DNA of 32,886 bases from Akkermansia muciniphila (GTDB lineage Bacteria > Verrucomicrobiota > Verrucomicrobiia > Limisphaerales > UBA9464): contig CAMDGV010000050.1 in assembly GCA_945898055.1 (NCBI GenBank), positions 1-32,886 of the forward strand. The letters are read 5' to 3'. A program made the position numbers and the translations under genes. Below the pieces are notes generated by a model. It made no database searches and was not told the origin of the DNA. It saw only the letters and a program-made list of their open reading frames with translations. This document shows positions 1 to 6,806 of the stretch, piece by piece (the first letter of the stretch is position 1; every line of letters starts with the position of its first letter).

Positions 1-1857
1 TACGCTCTTGTTTCAACTGAAAAACCAGTCGTTCCAATCGTAAACACAGCTCCGAGCTTTGCAGTTGCCAACAAGACGGTGAACGAGTTGTCCCTTCTCA
101 CTTTTAATCTAAGCGCAACGGATAGTGATTTACCGGCTCAGACCTTGACCTACTCGTTAGTGAGTGGTCCTGCGGGGATGACGGTGAGCGTTGGCGGAGC
201 GGTGAATTGGACCCCAACCGAAGTCCAGGGCCCTTACACTCTTAGTCCCGTGGTAGTGAGGGTGAGTGATGGAGTGGCGAGTGTGGACACGAGTTTCTTC
301 GTGACCGTGAGTGAAGTTAACACCGCTCCGATTTTGGCAGCGGTTGCCAGCAAGACGGTGAACGAGTTGGTCCTTCTCACTTTTAACCTAAGCGCAACGG
401 ATAGTGATCGACCGGCTCAGACCTTGACCTACTCGTTAGTGAGTGGCCCTGCGGGGATGACGGTGAGCGGTTTTGGAGCGGTGAATTGGACCCCAACCGA
501 AGCCCAGGGCCCGAGCATTCTTAATTCCGTGGTAGTGAGGGTGAGTGATGGAGTGTCGAGTGTGAACAGTACCTTCAATGTGTCGGTGTCTGAAGTGAAC
601 ACCGCTCCGCAGCTGGCGGCGGTTGCCAACAAGACGGTGAACGAGTTGTCACTTCTCACTTTTAACCTTAGTGCTACGGATAGTGATCGACCCCTTGTTC
701 AGACGTTGACCTACGGATTGGTACGTGGCCCTGTGGGGATGACGGTGAGCGGTGGCGGAGCGGTGAGATGGACCCCAACAGAAGCCCAAGGGCCCATGGT
801 CACCAATGTGTTAGTGAAGGTGAGTGATGGAACCGCAAGTGTAACCAATACCTTCACTGTGTCAGCCACTGAGGTGAACGTGGCACCGAACTTTGCCGTG
901 GTGACTTCGAAGACGGTGGCAGAGTTGGAGACTCTCTCTGTGACCTTGAGTGCCAGCGATACTGATCTGCCGCTCCAATCCTTAACCTATTCGCTGGTGA
1001 CCGGTGAGTTTCCGACTGGAATGGTGCTGACAGGCAACACGTTAACTTGGACCCCAACCGAAGCCCAAGGCCCGAGTGTAAATACCGTGGGAGTGAAGGT
1101 AAGCGATGGGTCAGCCAGTGTGACTAATCGATTCACGGTGACCGTGAATGAAGTAACCTTGGCTCCGCCTCAGGGATTTGTGTTGATTCAGTCCGGAACG
1201 TTTATGATGGGGAGCCCGACTTCTGAAGCTGATCGTAGCTCTGACGAAGTGCAACATAGCGTGACCTTGAGTCGAGGATATTGGATGAGTGATCACGAGA
1301 CGACGCAGGCGGAGTACGAGAGTGTGATGGGGAGTAATCCGAGTTCATTTAAGGGTTCGACGTTGCCGGTGGAACAGGTGAGTTGGGATGAAGCCGTTTC
1401 GTATTGTGCGAAGTTGACGGTGAGGGAGTTAGCCGCTGGACGGATAGTAGCGGGTCAAGCGTATCGATTACCGACAGAAGCGGAGTGGGAGTATGCGGCA
1501 CGAGCAGGGACGACAGGGAGGTTTGCGGGAGAGTTAGACTCAATGGGATGGTATGGAGACAACTCAGGAGGAAAGACCCACGCTGTGAAGGGTAAACAGG
1601 CAAATGGATGGGGTTTGTACGATATGCACGGGAATGTGTTTGAGTGGTGTTCGGACAGGTACGGAGCCTATCCGAGTGGAAGTGTGACGGATCCTACGGG
1701 GCCTACGGGGGCGACCGATGGGGATTTTCGCGTGTTTCGTGGCGGCAGCTGGTTCAGCGGGGCTAGGAACTGCCGTTCGGCCCACCGGAACAGGAATGAG
1801 CCGGGCTCCCGCTTCAACAACCTAGGCTTCCGTTCCGTCCTCAGTTCATCCCGCTAA
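1..1857 (+). CDS. Surface protein: Ig-like repeats plus C-terminal SUMF1/FGE-type domain (5' partial)
   Basis: The frame is open from base 1, so the start lies upstream; the GTG at 79 is internal to a repeat and is not a real start. Four Ig-like (He_PIG/cadherin-like) repeats of 92-93 residues cover 43-1155, each with the pattern NTAP, NEL.LLTFNLSATDSD, QTLTYSLV, WTPTEAQGP and VKVSDG. A SUMF1 domain follows from about 1168 to the stop, with GTFMMGSP, ETTQAEYESVMG, LPTEAEWEYAARAG, WGLYDMHGNVFEWCSD and RVFRGGSW. The paired cysteines of true formylglycine-generating enzyme are not present near the C-terminus (only NCRSAHR), so a sulfatase-activating role is unlikely and a ligand-binding lectin-like fold is the better reading. 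The end of the domain resembles DGR variable regions (see separate feature). Secretion is inferred from the repeats, since the N-terminus is outside the window. Domain calls are firm; the role is inferred. Confidence 0.85.
   Translation, partial: YALVSTEKPVVPIVNTAPSFAVANKTVNELSLLTFNLSATDSDLPAQTLTYSLVSGPAGMTVSVGGAVNWTPTEVQGPYTLSPVVVRVSDGVASVDTSFFVTVSEVNTAPILAAVASKTVNELVLLTFNLSATDSDRPAQTLTYSLVSGPAGMTVSGFGAVNWTPTEAQGPSILNSVVVRVSDGVSSVNSTFNVSVSEVNTAPQLAAVANKTVNELSLLTFNLSATDSDRPLVQTLTYGLVRGPVGMTVSGGGAVRWTPTEAQGPMVTNVLVKVSDGTASVTNTFTVSATEVNVAPNFAVVTSKTVAELETLSVTLSASDTDLPLQSLTYSLVTGEFPTGMVLTGNTLTWTPTEAQGPSVNTVGVKVSDGSASVTNRFTVTVNEVTLAPPQGFVLIQSGTFMMGSPTSEADRSSDEVQHSVTLSRGYWMSDHETTQAEYESVMGSNPSSFKGSTLPVEQVSWDEAVSYCAKLTVRELAAGRIVAGQAYRLPTEAEWEYAARAGTTGRFAGELDSMGWYGDNSGGKTHAVKGKQANGWGLYDMHGNVFEWCSDRYGAYPSGSVTDPTGPTGATDGDFRVFRGGSWFSGARNCRSAHRNRNEPGSRFNNLGFRSVLSSSR
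43..1155 (+). repeat. Four tandem ~279-bp in-frame Ig-like repeat units
   Basis: Units start at 43, 319, 598 and 877, giving lengths of 276, 279, 279 and 279 bp. Units 2 and 3 are close at the DNA level, sharing long runs such as the stretch encoding TVNEL..LLTFNLSATDSD and the stretch around TWTPTEAQGP-like segments; unit 4 is the most diverged. All unit lengths are multiples of three, so gain or loss of units by recombination would keep the frame. More units may lie upstream of the window. Confidence 0.85.
1741..1857 (+). other. Candidate DGR variable region (VR) at the end of the SUMF1 domain
   Basis: The last ~115 bp encode RGGSW followed by FSGARNCRSAHR, NRNEPGSRF and NNLGFRS. DGR targets with this fold usually carry RGGSWNNN..NCRSA.RN......NN.GFR, with AAC (Asn) codons in the template at the variable sites. 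Here the residues replacing those Asn or Asp are F (ttc), S (agc), H (cac), G (ggc), S (tcc) and F (ttc). Every one of these codons keeps the third-position C and could come from AAC, or GAC for ggc, by changes at adenine only. Fixed neighbours such as aac tgc cgt and aac aac remain. The codon style is richer in C-ending codons than the preceding part of the gene. No template repeat or reverse transcriptase is in the window, so this is an inference from fold, position, length and codon pattern. Confidence 0.55.
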
Positions 1858-1879
1858 AAGCGGACCGGCCGGAGGCCGG
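1851..1879 (+). other. Two adjacent perfect GC-rich hairpins at the stop codon
   Basis: Hairpin A pairs CCGCT (1851-1855) with AGCGG (1859-1863) around the loop AAA and includes the TAA stop. Hairpin B pairs CCGGCC (1865-1870) with GGCCGG (1874-1879) around the loop GGA. There is no T-run after either, so they do not look like an ordinary intrinsic terminator. In characterised DGRs a short GC-rich hairpin or cruciform just downstream of the variable region promotes homing, and the position here matches. A role in mRNA 3'-end protection is the alternative. Confidence 0.6.
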
Positions 1880-2203
1880 AATCGGAGGAGCGAGAGCGGA
1901 GCGAGGGCGACGTAATGGGACTCGGCGAGGGACGAGCAAGGGTCCCAAGACGTTGCCTAGAGCGAGGAGAGCGGAAGCGTGTTGGAGGGAAAATCTCTTC
2001 AACACGCTCCATGCAATGGTCGATTTTTCTAAGTCTGCCCCTTGAGGGTAAGCTCGGGATCGCCCTTCCGGCTTAAATCTAATCTTTCTGTTTTTTTGAT
2101 CTAATCGTCTCAGGGGTTAATTCCCGGCAAAGAACAGTTTTCGTCCTTTTTTCTCCCAATAGGGTCGGCCTTCAAATCAATGGTAGAATCAATCAACCTT
2201 TGT
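1880..2203. other. Non-coding stretch with one imperfect hairpin
   Basis: No credible gene. The first ~90 bases are rich in gagcg/gagcgg words. A hairpin pairs 1976-1984 (agcgtgttg) with 2000-2008 (caacacgct), with a short inner stem and a small bulge; a T5 run follows about 12 bases later, so it could be a weak terminator for the surface-protein gene. The rest shows nothing recognisable. Confidence 0.4.
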
Positions 2204-2570
2204 TTAAGTGCGGCGAGTAATGACCGGAATCCTGAGTTTGTGGTAGAGTTCAAGGCCGCGCTGGGCTGTAGGTGGCCATGTAAACTAAGTCCGTCTATGT
2301 TCCGGCGCTTGGGCCCCGAGAGTTGCTGCAAGTTTAGGGTTGAAGACCAGTTCGTCGATACGTCGTCCTAATATCTCAGGATCGTAGGGAGGAACGGTGT
2401 ATCCAGTGATGCCCTCGACGTCGAGTCTAGGCTAGCTGCTGATGCGGGTGATAATCATCGGTTTAACTGTGGCCATCCTTTCGAGACAAACTAGGCTGAG
2501 CAGTTCTGGTTTGGGGCCGGCAGGACTCTAGGGCTGGAGGACAACATCGGCATCAGCGTCTTGTCGTTTT
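2204..2570 (-). pseudogene. Decayed family-4 glycosyltransferase, C-terminal remnant
   Basis: Read on the minus strand in one frame, the stretch encodes fragments typical of the GT-B nucleotide-sugar binding half: DADVVLQP, LLSLVCLERMATVKPMIITR, EGITGYTVPPYDPEILGRR, IDELVFNPKLAATLG, then FTWPPTAQRGLELYHK, ending in TAA at 2204-2206. This is the usual order at the end of GT4 enzymes (advvlqPS, LEaMA..kPVi.Tr, tGy.vpp.d, FtW). The frame is broken by three in-frame TAG codons: after LQP, after ITRISS and after EHRRT. The N-terminal half is missing; where it should be lies the IS66 fragment, so insertion or rearrangement probably killed the gene. The upstream limit is uncertain by some tens of bases. 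Confidence 0.75.
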
Positions 2571-2633
2571 AGCGTCAGCGTGCGCCCAAGCCGATGGTTC
2601 CCAATTTGTCCTGCTTGGGGGTAGCCTGCGCGG

Positions 2634-2975
2634 ATGAACTCAATTGCAGCGTCTCGGAAGCGTCGTGGTCTTGCTGAAATCCAACTGCGGATCGCTGAAT
2701 TTAAAAGCTCGGAACTCTCGAAGACTGAGTTTGCTGCGAGATTGGGAGTTCATCCTCTTTCGATGGATCGCTGGCTACGGATTACTCAGCCCACCCAGTC
2801 CATCGCCTCCCAAAACAGTCCGGCCTTCGTTCCCGCGCTCTGCCCGCCGTCAGCTTCGGCGAGTTCTGCCGACGGGCCGGAAAGTGTTGCCCCATTCGAT
2901 TTGGCACTTCGACTACCCCCAGGTTTGGATCCCTCAACCTTGCAGTCCATTCTTGATATTCTTTCCAGATGCTGA
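2634..2975 (+). CDS. tnpA: IS66-family accessory protein TnpA
   Basis: This 113-residue protein has the layout of IS66 TnpA: an N-terminal helix-turn-helix (about residues 15-48, with LSKTEFAARLGVHPLSMDRW), a Pro/Ser/Ala-rich linker, and a short C-terminal segment (FDLALRLPPGLDPSTLQSIL) that matches the rl.lp.gfd...L.sil..L ending of the family. Its stop overlaps the start of a tnpB fragment in an ATGCTGA arrangement, the usual translational coupling in IS66 elements. The transposase gene itself (tnpC) is absent. The reading frame is intact but belongs to a dead element. HTH and context make the family assignment good. Confidence 0.75.
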   Translation: MNSIAASRKRRGLAEIQLRIAEFKSSELSKTEFAARLGVHPLSMDRWLRITQPTQSIASQNSPAFVPALCPPSASASSADGPESVAPFDLALRLPPGLDPSTLQSILDILSRC

Positions 2976-3052
2976 GCTTTCTCTCCAACACTCGGGTCTA
3001 TCTCGTGGCCGGTCAGACGGATCTTTGCAGTATTGAATCGAAGGAGGCGTGA
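2969..3052 (+). pseudogene. tnpB: IS66 TnpB, truncated after ~20 residues
   Basis: ATG at 2969 overlaps the tnpA stop. The product MLSFLSNTRVYLVAGQTDL matches the N-terminus of IS66 TnpB (usually ..pg.RVYLa.G.TDMRk.fdgL), then loses similarity and stops at 3050-3052 after 27 codons. Intact TnpB is about 115 residues, so the element is deleted from here on. Confidence 0.7.
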
Positions 3053-3330
3053 GAAAAGTCAACGTGACTTTGGTCGATTTTTCGCCCCCGCCTTCGATCG
3101 TCGAATATCCTACTTTTGGCAACGAGGAAACCCTGAGGTTCGGCGTACCCTTACACTCAAAGTGGGGCTAGCGTGGATGAACTATTGGTTCATCCTTCGG
3201 CACCGATGGAGCTAAGGGTACTCGGTAAATTTGCCGCGGGATGTTTAGACTGAGCAATAAAACCTAGGGAGCAAAGGACAAGCGTCGGCATCTTTCCGCG
3301 TAAGGAGGTTTGAGTAAGGCCAATAGGGTT
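3053..3330. other. Non-coding stretch with a perfect hairpin
   Basis: No recognisable gene. A perfect 8-bp hairpin pairs ggatgaac (3175-3182) with gttcatcc (3188-3195) around tattg; no T-run follows. A short open frame from the GTG at 3049 would give 40 residues (..DFSPPPSIVEYPTFGNEE..) that I do not recognise; it may be another remnant. Confidence 0.35.
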
Positions 3331-4449
3331 CTATTTTTTTGAGGTAAAGCAGTAAACATAGCCGTCGTCAGAACCGATGACGATGTAGCCGTCGACAACG
3401 GCGGGTGAACTTTGGACTGGTTGCCCAATATCATAGTTCCAAACCTCCGAACCGTCCGCCAAAGAAACGACATAAACTCTGCCGTCATCAGATCCTACCA
3501 CGACTCGCCCTCCTGCAACCACCGGGGAACTCTCTACTTTGCCCCGTGTGGGAAAGGTCCACATAACTTTTCCATTTTCCCGATTCACACAGTGCAGCCG
3601 TTTATCTCGACTACCAATCAAGATGCGGTCAGGCGTCACTGCCGGTGATGACATAAAGGCAAAGGCTCGATCGCGGTAGCGCCAGTCAATGACGCCTTTG
3701 ACGACATCGACGCTGAGTAACTCGTTTTCATAGTGGCCGACATATAAGTGCCCTGCATCCATCGCACCTGAGGCGGCAATATAGGCACCGGCTTCAATTT
3801 CCCTGATTTTTTTGCCGGCTAGAATATCAACGACGTGGACAATCGCATCGCAACCACCAAAGGCTGTCAGGCCGCCGGAAATTGCAGCGGATCCATTGAT
3901 GTAGTTGCCCGTCTCGTAGACCCAATTGGAGCGACCGGTTTTAGCTTCGAGGCTGTAGAGTCTGAAGTCATAGGATCCAACCAAAACGTCACGCCTCGTG
4001 CCGTCAATGGTTTGAACCCAGTTCGCGCTACTTTTGATTTTGTCCTCAAATCCCCTATGCCAGAGTTTCGCTCCCGTCTTTGCGTCGAGACAGTAAAAGT
4101 TGGTGTTTACGTCCCCGATATAGACACGTTCGTCTAAAATTAGGGGAGAAGCCTCCACCGGGCCACCTGCTTGAAAAGACCAGAGTTTAGAGCCGCTGGC
4201 GAGAGCGAGGCAGACGATGTTTGAATCGGCAGATCCGATAAAAACTCGATCGCCAACAATGGCTGCGGAAGAGAAGACGGGGCCGCCCGTCTGAAACTTC
4301 CAAGCTAGAATAGGTTTGTCGGGTACCGAGGCAGGTGAGACCCCAGTGAGGGCTGGGTTTCCTCGAAACATCGGCCAGTCCGAGCGAGTAGCCGCGGTCA
4401 ATGCGGGTAAAATCAGGGCAGCGAGTGCGCTTAAGACGAATCGAAGCAT
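3331..4449 (-). CDS. Secreted PQQ-type beta-propeller repeat protein (BamB-like)
   Basis: The 372-residue protein starts with a signal peptide (MLRFVLSALAALILPALTAA, cleavage near residue 20), followed by SDWPMFRGNPALTG, the standard opening of PQQ-like propeller proteins in this group. At least seven blades follow with the repeating pattern SSP.V..g.V.vGS.D..vYcl....G...W, for example near residues 60-90, 100-130, 150-180, 270-310 and 315-372. These propellers bind partners or cofactors; there are no dehydrogenase catalytic residues that I can identify, so it is more likely a scaffold or assembly factor than an enzyme. It is transcribed away from trmB with a 117-bp divergent gap. It ends after a final blade (SSPAVVDGYIVIGSDDGYVY), so it is complete. 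Confidence 0.85.
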   Translation of the reverse strand: MLRFVLSALAALILPALTAATRSDWPMFRGNPALTGVSPASVPDKPILAWKFQTGGPVFSSAAIVGDRVFIGSADSNIVCLALASGSKLWSFQAGGPVEASPLILDERVYIGDVNTNFYCLDAKTGAKLWHRGFEDKIKSSANWVQTIDGTRRDVLVGSYDFRLYSLEAKTGRSNWVYETGNYINGSAAISGGLTAFGGCDAIVHVVDILAGKKIREIEAGAYIAASGAMDAGHLYVGHYENELLSVDVVKGVIDWRYRDRAFAFMSSPAVTPDRILIGSRDKRLHCVNRENGKVMWTFPTRGKVESSPVVAGGRVVVGSDDGRVYVVSLADGSEVWNYDIGQPVQSSPAVVDGYIVIGSDDGYVYCFTSKK

Positions 4450-4566
4450 CGTGGTACAGTTTTAGTTTTCTTGAGTGATTTAGCAATCTGCCGAGCACAA
4501 ATTTTTGCTTTGCTTGAGGCTCTAGGTTTCTTTTGTCTTGGATTTCAAATAGTCTAGCGCTGTCAC

Positions 4567-5217
4567 ATGGCTTTCGACACCCATTTTAACTCACTCCTGA
4601 TCCGACCTGACATCCTCAATAGGTTCGAATTTAAGTCCCTGTTTGGATCATCGAATCCAGTAGAGTTAGAATTGGGATCTGGGGATGGTTCTTTTATGCT
4701 TCAGTATGCGGCCCTTCATCCCGAGACAAATTTTCTCGCTGTCGAGCGGCTCTTGGGGCGTTTACGTAAAGTGGATCGGAAAGGAAACCGACTCGGTTTG
4801 AGAAATGTTCGAGGATTGCGAATGGAGGCCGCTTATTTGATGGAGTGGATGCTTCCCCCAGAGTGCCTCACCGGGCTCCACATTTATTTCCCTGATCCTT
4901 GGCCTAAAAAACGCCATTTGCGTCGTCGTCTTGTTAATGATTTTTTCGCGGTTCTTGCCGGTCGCGCCCTCGTTCCGGGTGGCCGAATTCATTGTCGTAC
5001 GGATGACTTAGATTATTTTAATCAGATGACCAGGGTTTTTGATTCAGCCGCGGGATTTGTGCGGGGAGTAGAACCACTTGGGTTGTTGGAGGTGAAAACA
5101 GATTTTGAGGTTAGTTTTAATGCTCAAGGAATTTCCACACTTCACGGAACTTGGATTCGATTGAAAGAAGCGAACGAGGAGGTAAACTCTACCGGTGGGG
5201 AGCAGGTTATGGCCTAA
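4567..5217 (+). CDS. trmB: tRNA (guanine-N7-)-methyltransferase
   Basis: TrmB methylates G46 in the variable loop of tRNAs using S-adenosylmethionine. The 216-residue length fits the family. The SAM-binding motif ELGSGDG is at residues 35-41, the acidic end of the next strand gives AVER at 58-61, and the family signature YFPDPWPKKRHLRRR (residues 107-121) is complete, followed by the C-terminal CRTDD segment. The next gene starts 35 bp downstream on the same strand and may be co-transcribed. Confidence 0.95.
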   Translation: MAFDTHFNSLLIRPDILNRFEFKSLFGSSNPVELELGSGDGSFMLQYAALHPETNFLAVERLLGRLRKVDRKGNRLGLRNVRGLRMEAAYLMEWMLPPECLTGLHIYFPDPWPKKRHLRRRLVNDFFAVLAGRALVPGGRIHCRTDDLDYFNQMTRVFDSAAGFVRGVEPLGLLEVKTDFEVSFNAQGISTLHGTWIRLKEANEEVNSTGGEQVMA

Positions 5218-5252
5218 CTTGATCGGCTTTGTGTGTCTTAGTCCTTGTTTCG

Positions 5253-6722
5253 ATGTCCCTCTTCTATTCTTTAATTTCGCTCTTTCTTCTGGTGGTGTTT
5301 TCAGCTGTTGGAGGCGAACTGTCTCCATCGCAACAGAATTTTTTGGCGGGGCTAGCGCGTGATCGTTATGCGGGTCGATGGCTTAATTTGACCACTAACC
5401 AATTGAAAGAGTTGCGGCTTAAGGCGGAAGACTATGGGCAGAGGTTCCGTGATCGGCATCTGTCCGACGGAATGGTAGTGAGTCTCCGGTATCGGTCGCT
5501 TCAGTCTAACGAGGTGATTTCTTACGAAAATCTTGAAAAGAGTGCTGCCCATACGGGGCTTTATTTAGGCACCTGCGCGTATCGATGGATGGTTTTGCGT
5601 GAGTCCGAGAATCTTAAGGATATTCGTATGGCATTGACTGGATTGAATCGTGCGGTGCAGTCAACCGGACGTTCTGGAGTCATTCCGCGGTTTGTTGGCA
5701 AGGCCGAAGATTCCCGATATCGGGAGGCCTATTCAAAGTTCGGAGGTGAGGATCCGCAGCGCCTCGGCTTCGGACGGTTGGCCTTTCGAGGAGAAGGGGA
5801 ACAGACGAATCTAGTCTGGCTCGGTGGAGCTACTCGGGAGGATTACGCGGGAGTTAATTGGGGTCTTTCGACCTTATTAGTTTCCACCCGAGATCTGGAA
5901 ATACGCAACCAAGTTAGTAATATTGTCGTACGAGTTGTTTCCCGATTAGACCAAGATTCTTGGCGTCTTAATGATGGAAAAGGTGAGTTTTCTTTTATCG
6001 ACCCAGTTTTGGTAACGGCTTGGTTGCGAACCGCAGTGGTCATTGACCCCAAAAAATATTCCGAAAAATATAATAAGCAGGTGACTGAATTGCATGGATC
6101 TCGAAAGTCCGATCTCAGTGACTCGGGTTTTTGCCGATACGGTGATCCAGCACCGGCCTTCTTTCGGCTTGCCAACCTGATGGCATTGAACCAAAGCGAG
6201 ACGAACTATGCTCGACACATTATTTTTCAGGAGATGATTTCCAAAGTGTGGAGACAGTCTCAAGCGGTGCTGAATCCTTGGCCGGCTTTGGTTTATCTTG
6301 GGGCCTTTGAGCCGACACCTACTGATTCGACTGCTTGGGCGATTCTTCAAGGTTTATTGTATGAGTATCCCTCTGCACCCAGGTGGTCCGCTAGACTGAA
6401 TCTTTCCGAAAATCGAGAAATTGATCAGCTTCAGGCCAACGGTGAAAGGTGGACTCGGTACGCCCAACTAATTTCCAAGCGACCCAGTGTCCCATTTCTT
6501 TGGTCATACCCCTCGACTCAGACGGTTGGAGGCCTCGATGAACCGGTAGTACATCCTGGTCTCGACTTTCTACTGGCTTATTGGATGGCGCGTCATTTTG
6601 GGGTCACTCCGAGTGATGAATTGGATCTCTCGATTACTCAAATTAAGCCAAGAGTTTTTGGTGGGGCAGCAATTTCGGGTTCTTCACTTCAGGCGACTAA
6701 CAGACCAGCAGCGGGTCAGTAA
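5253..6722 (+). CDS. Secreted protein of unknown function downstream of trmB
   Basis: I do not recognise this protein (489 residues from ATG 5253). The frame also allows a TTG at 5229, but ATG 5253 puts a normal signal peptide at the N-terminus (MSLFYSLISLFLLVVFSAVGG). The mature part is mostly helical in character, with patterns such as HTGLYLGTCAYRWM, MALTGLNRAVQSTG and VVHPGLDFLLAYWMARH, and many Trp and Tyr residues. This is reminiscent of alpha-alpha toroid (six-hairpin) carbohydrate-active proteins, but no catalytic signature stands out. The C-terminus has neither PEP-CTERM nor a membrane anchor. It follows trmB by 35 bp on the same strand, probably in one transcript, without an obvious functional link. 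Confidence 0.7.
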   Translation: MSLFYSLISLFLLVVFSAVGGELSPSQQNFLAGLARDRYAGRWLNLTTNQLKELRLKAEDYGQRFRDRHLSDGMVVSLRYRSLQSNEVISYENLEKSAAHTGLYLGTCAYRWMVLRESENLKDIRMALTGLNRAVQSTGRSGVIPRFVGKAEDSRYREAYSKFGGEDPQRLGFGRLAFRGEGEQTNLVWLGGATREDYAGVNWGLSTLLVSTRDLEIRNQVSNIVVRVVSRLDQDSWRLNDGKGEFSFIDPVLVTAWLRTAVVIDPKKYSEKYNKQVTELHGSRKSDLSDSGFCRYGDPAPAFFRLANLMALNQSETNYARHIIFQEMISKVWRQSQAVLNPWPALVYLGAFEPTPTDSTAWAILQGLLYEYPSAPRWSARLNLSENREIDQLQANGERWTRYAQLISKRPSVPFLWSYPSTQTVGGLDEPVVHPGLDFLLAYWMARHFGVTPSDELDLSITQIKPRVFGGAAISGSSLQATNRPAAGQ

Positions 6723-6783
6723 CAGCTTAGCTTTGAGTTCCATCTGAGATTAGTACCATTTTGATTCTAGTAATCTGAGTTTA

Positions 6784-6804
6784 GAAAAAGAGGAAGGGCC
6801 TCTG
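6784..6804 (-). terminator. Weak intrinsic terminator after the CehA-like gene
   Basis: Read on the minus strand just past the stop at 6807, AGAGG pairs with CCTCT around ccctt and is followed at once by a T-run (ttttct). The stem is only 5 bp, so efficiency is uncertain. It lies in the 84-bp gap between two convergent genes. Confidence 0.4.
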
Positions 6805-6806
6805 GC

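Noticed and set aside
2632-3183. Direct repeat ggatgaact at 2632 and 3175 as an IS66 target duplication
   Set aside because: The first copy includes the tnpA start codon and so lies inside the element; a 9-base match is expected by chance.
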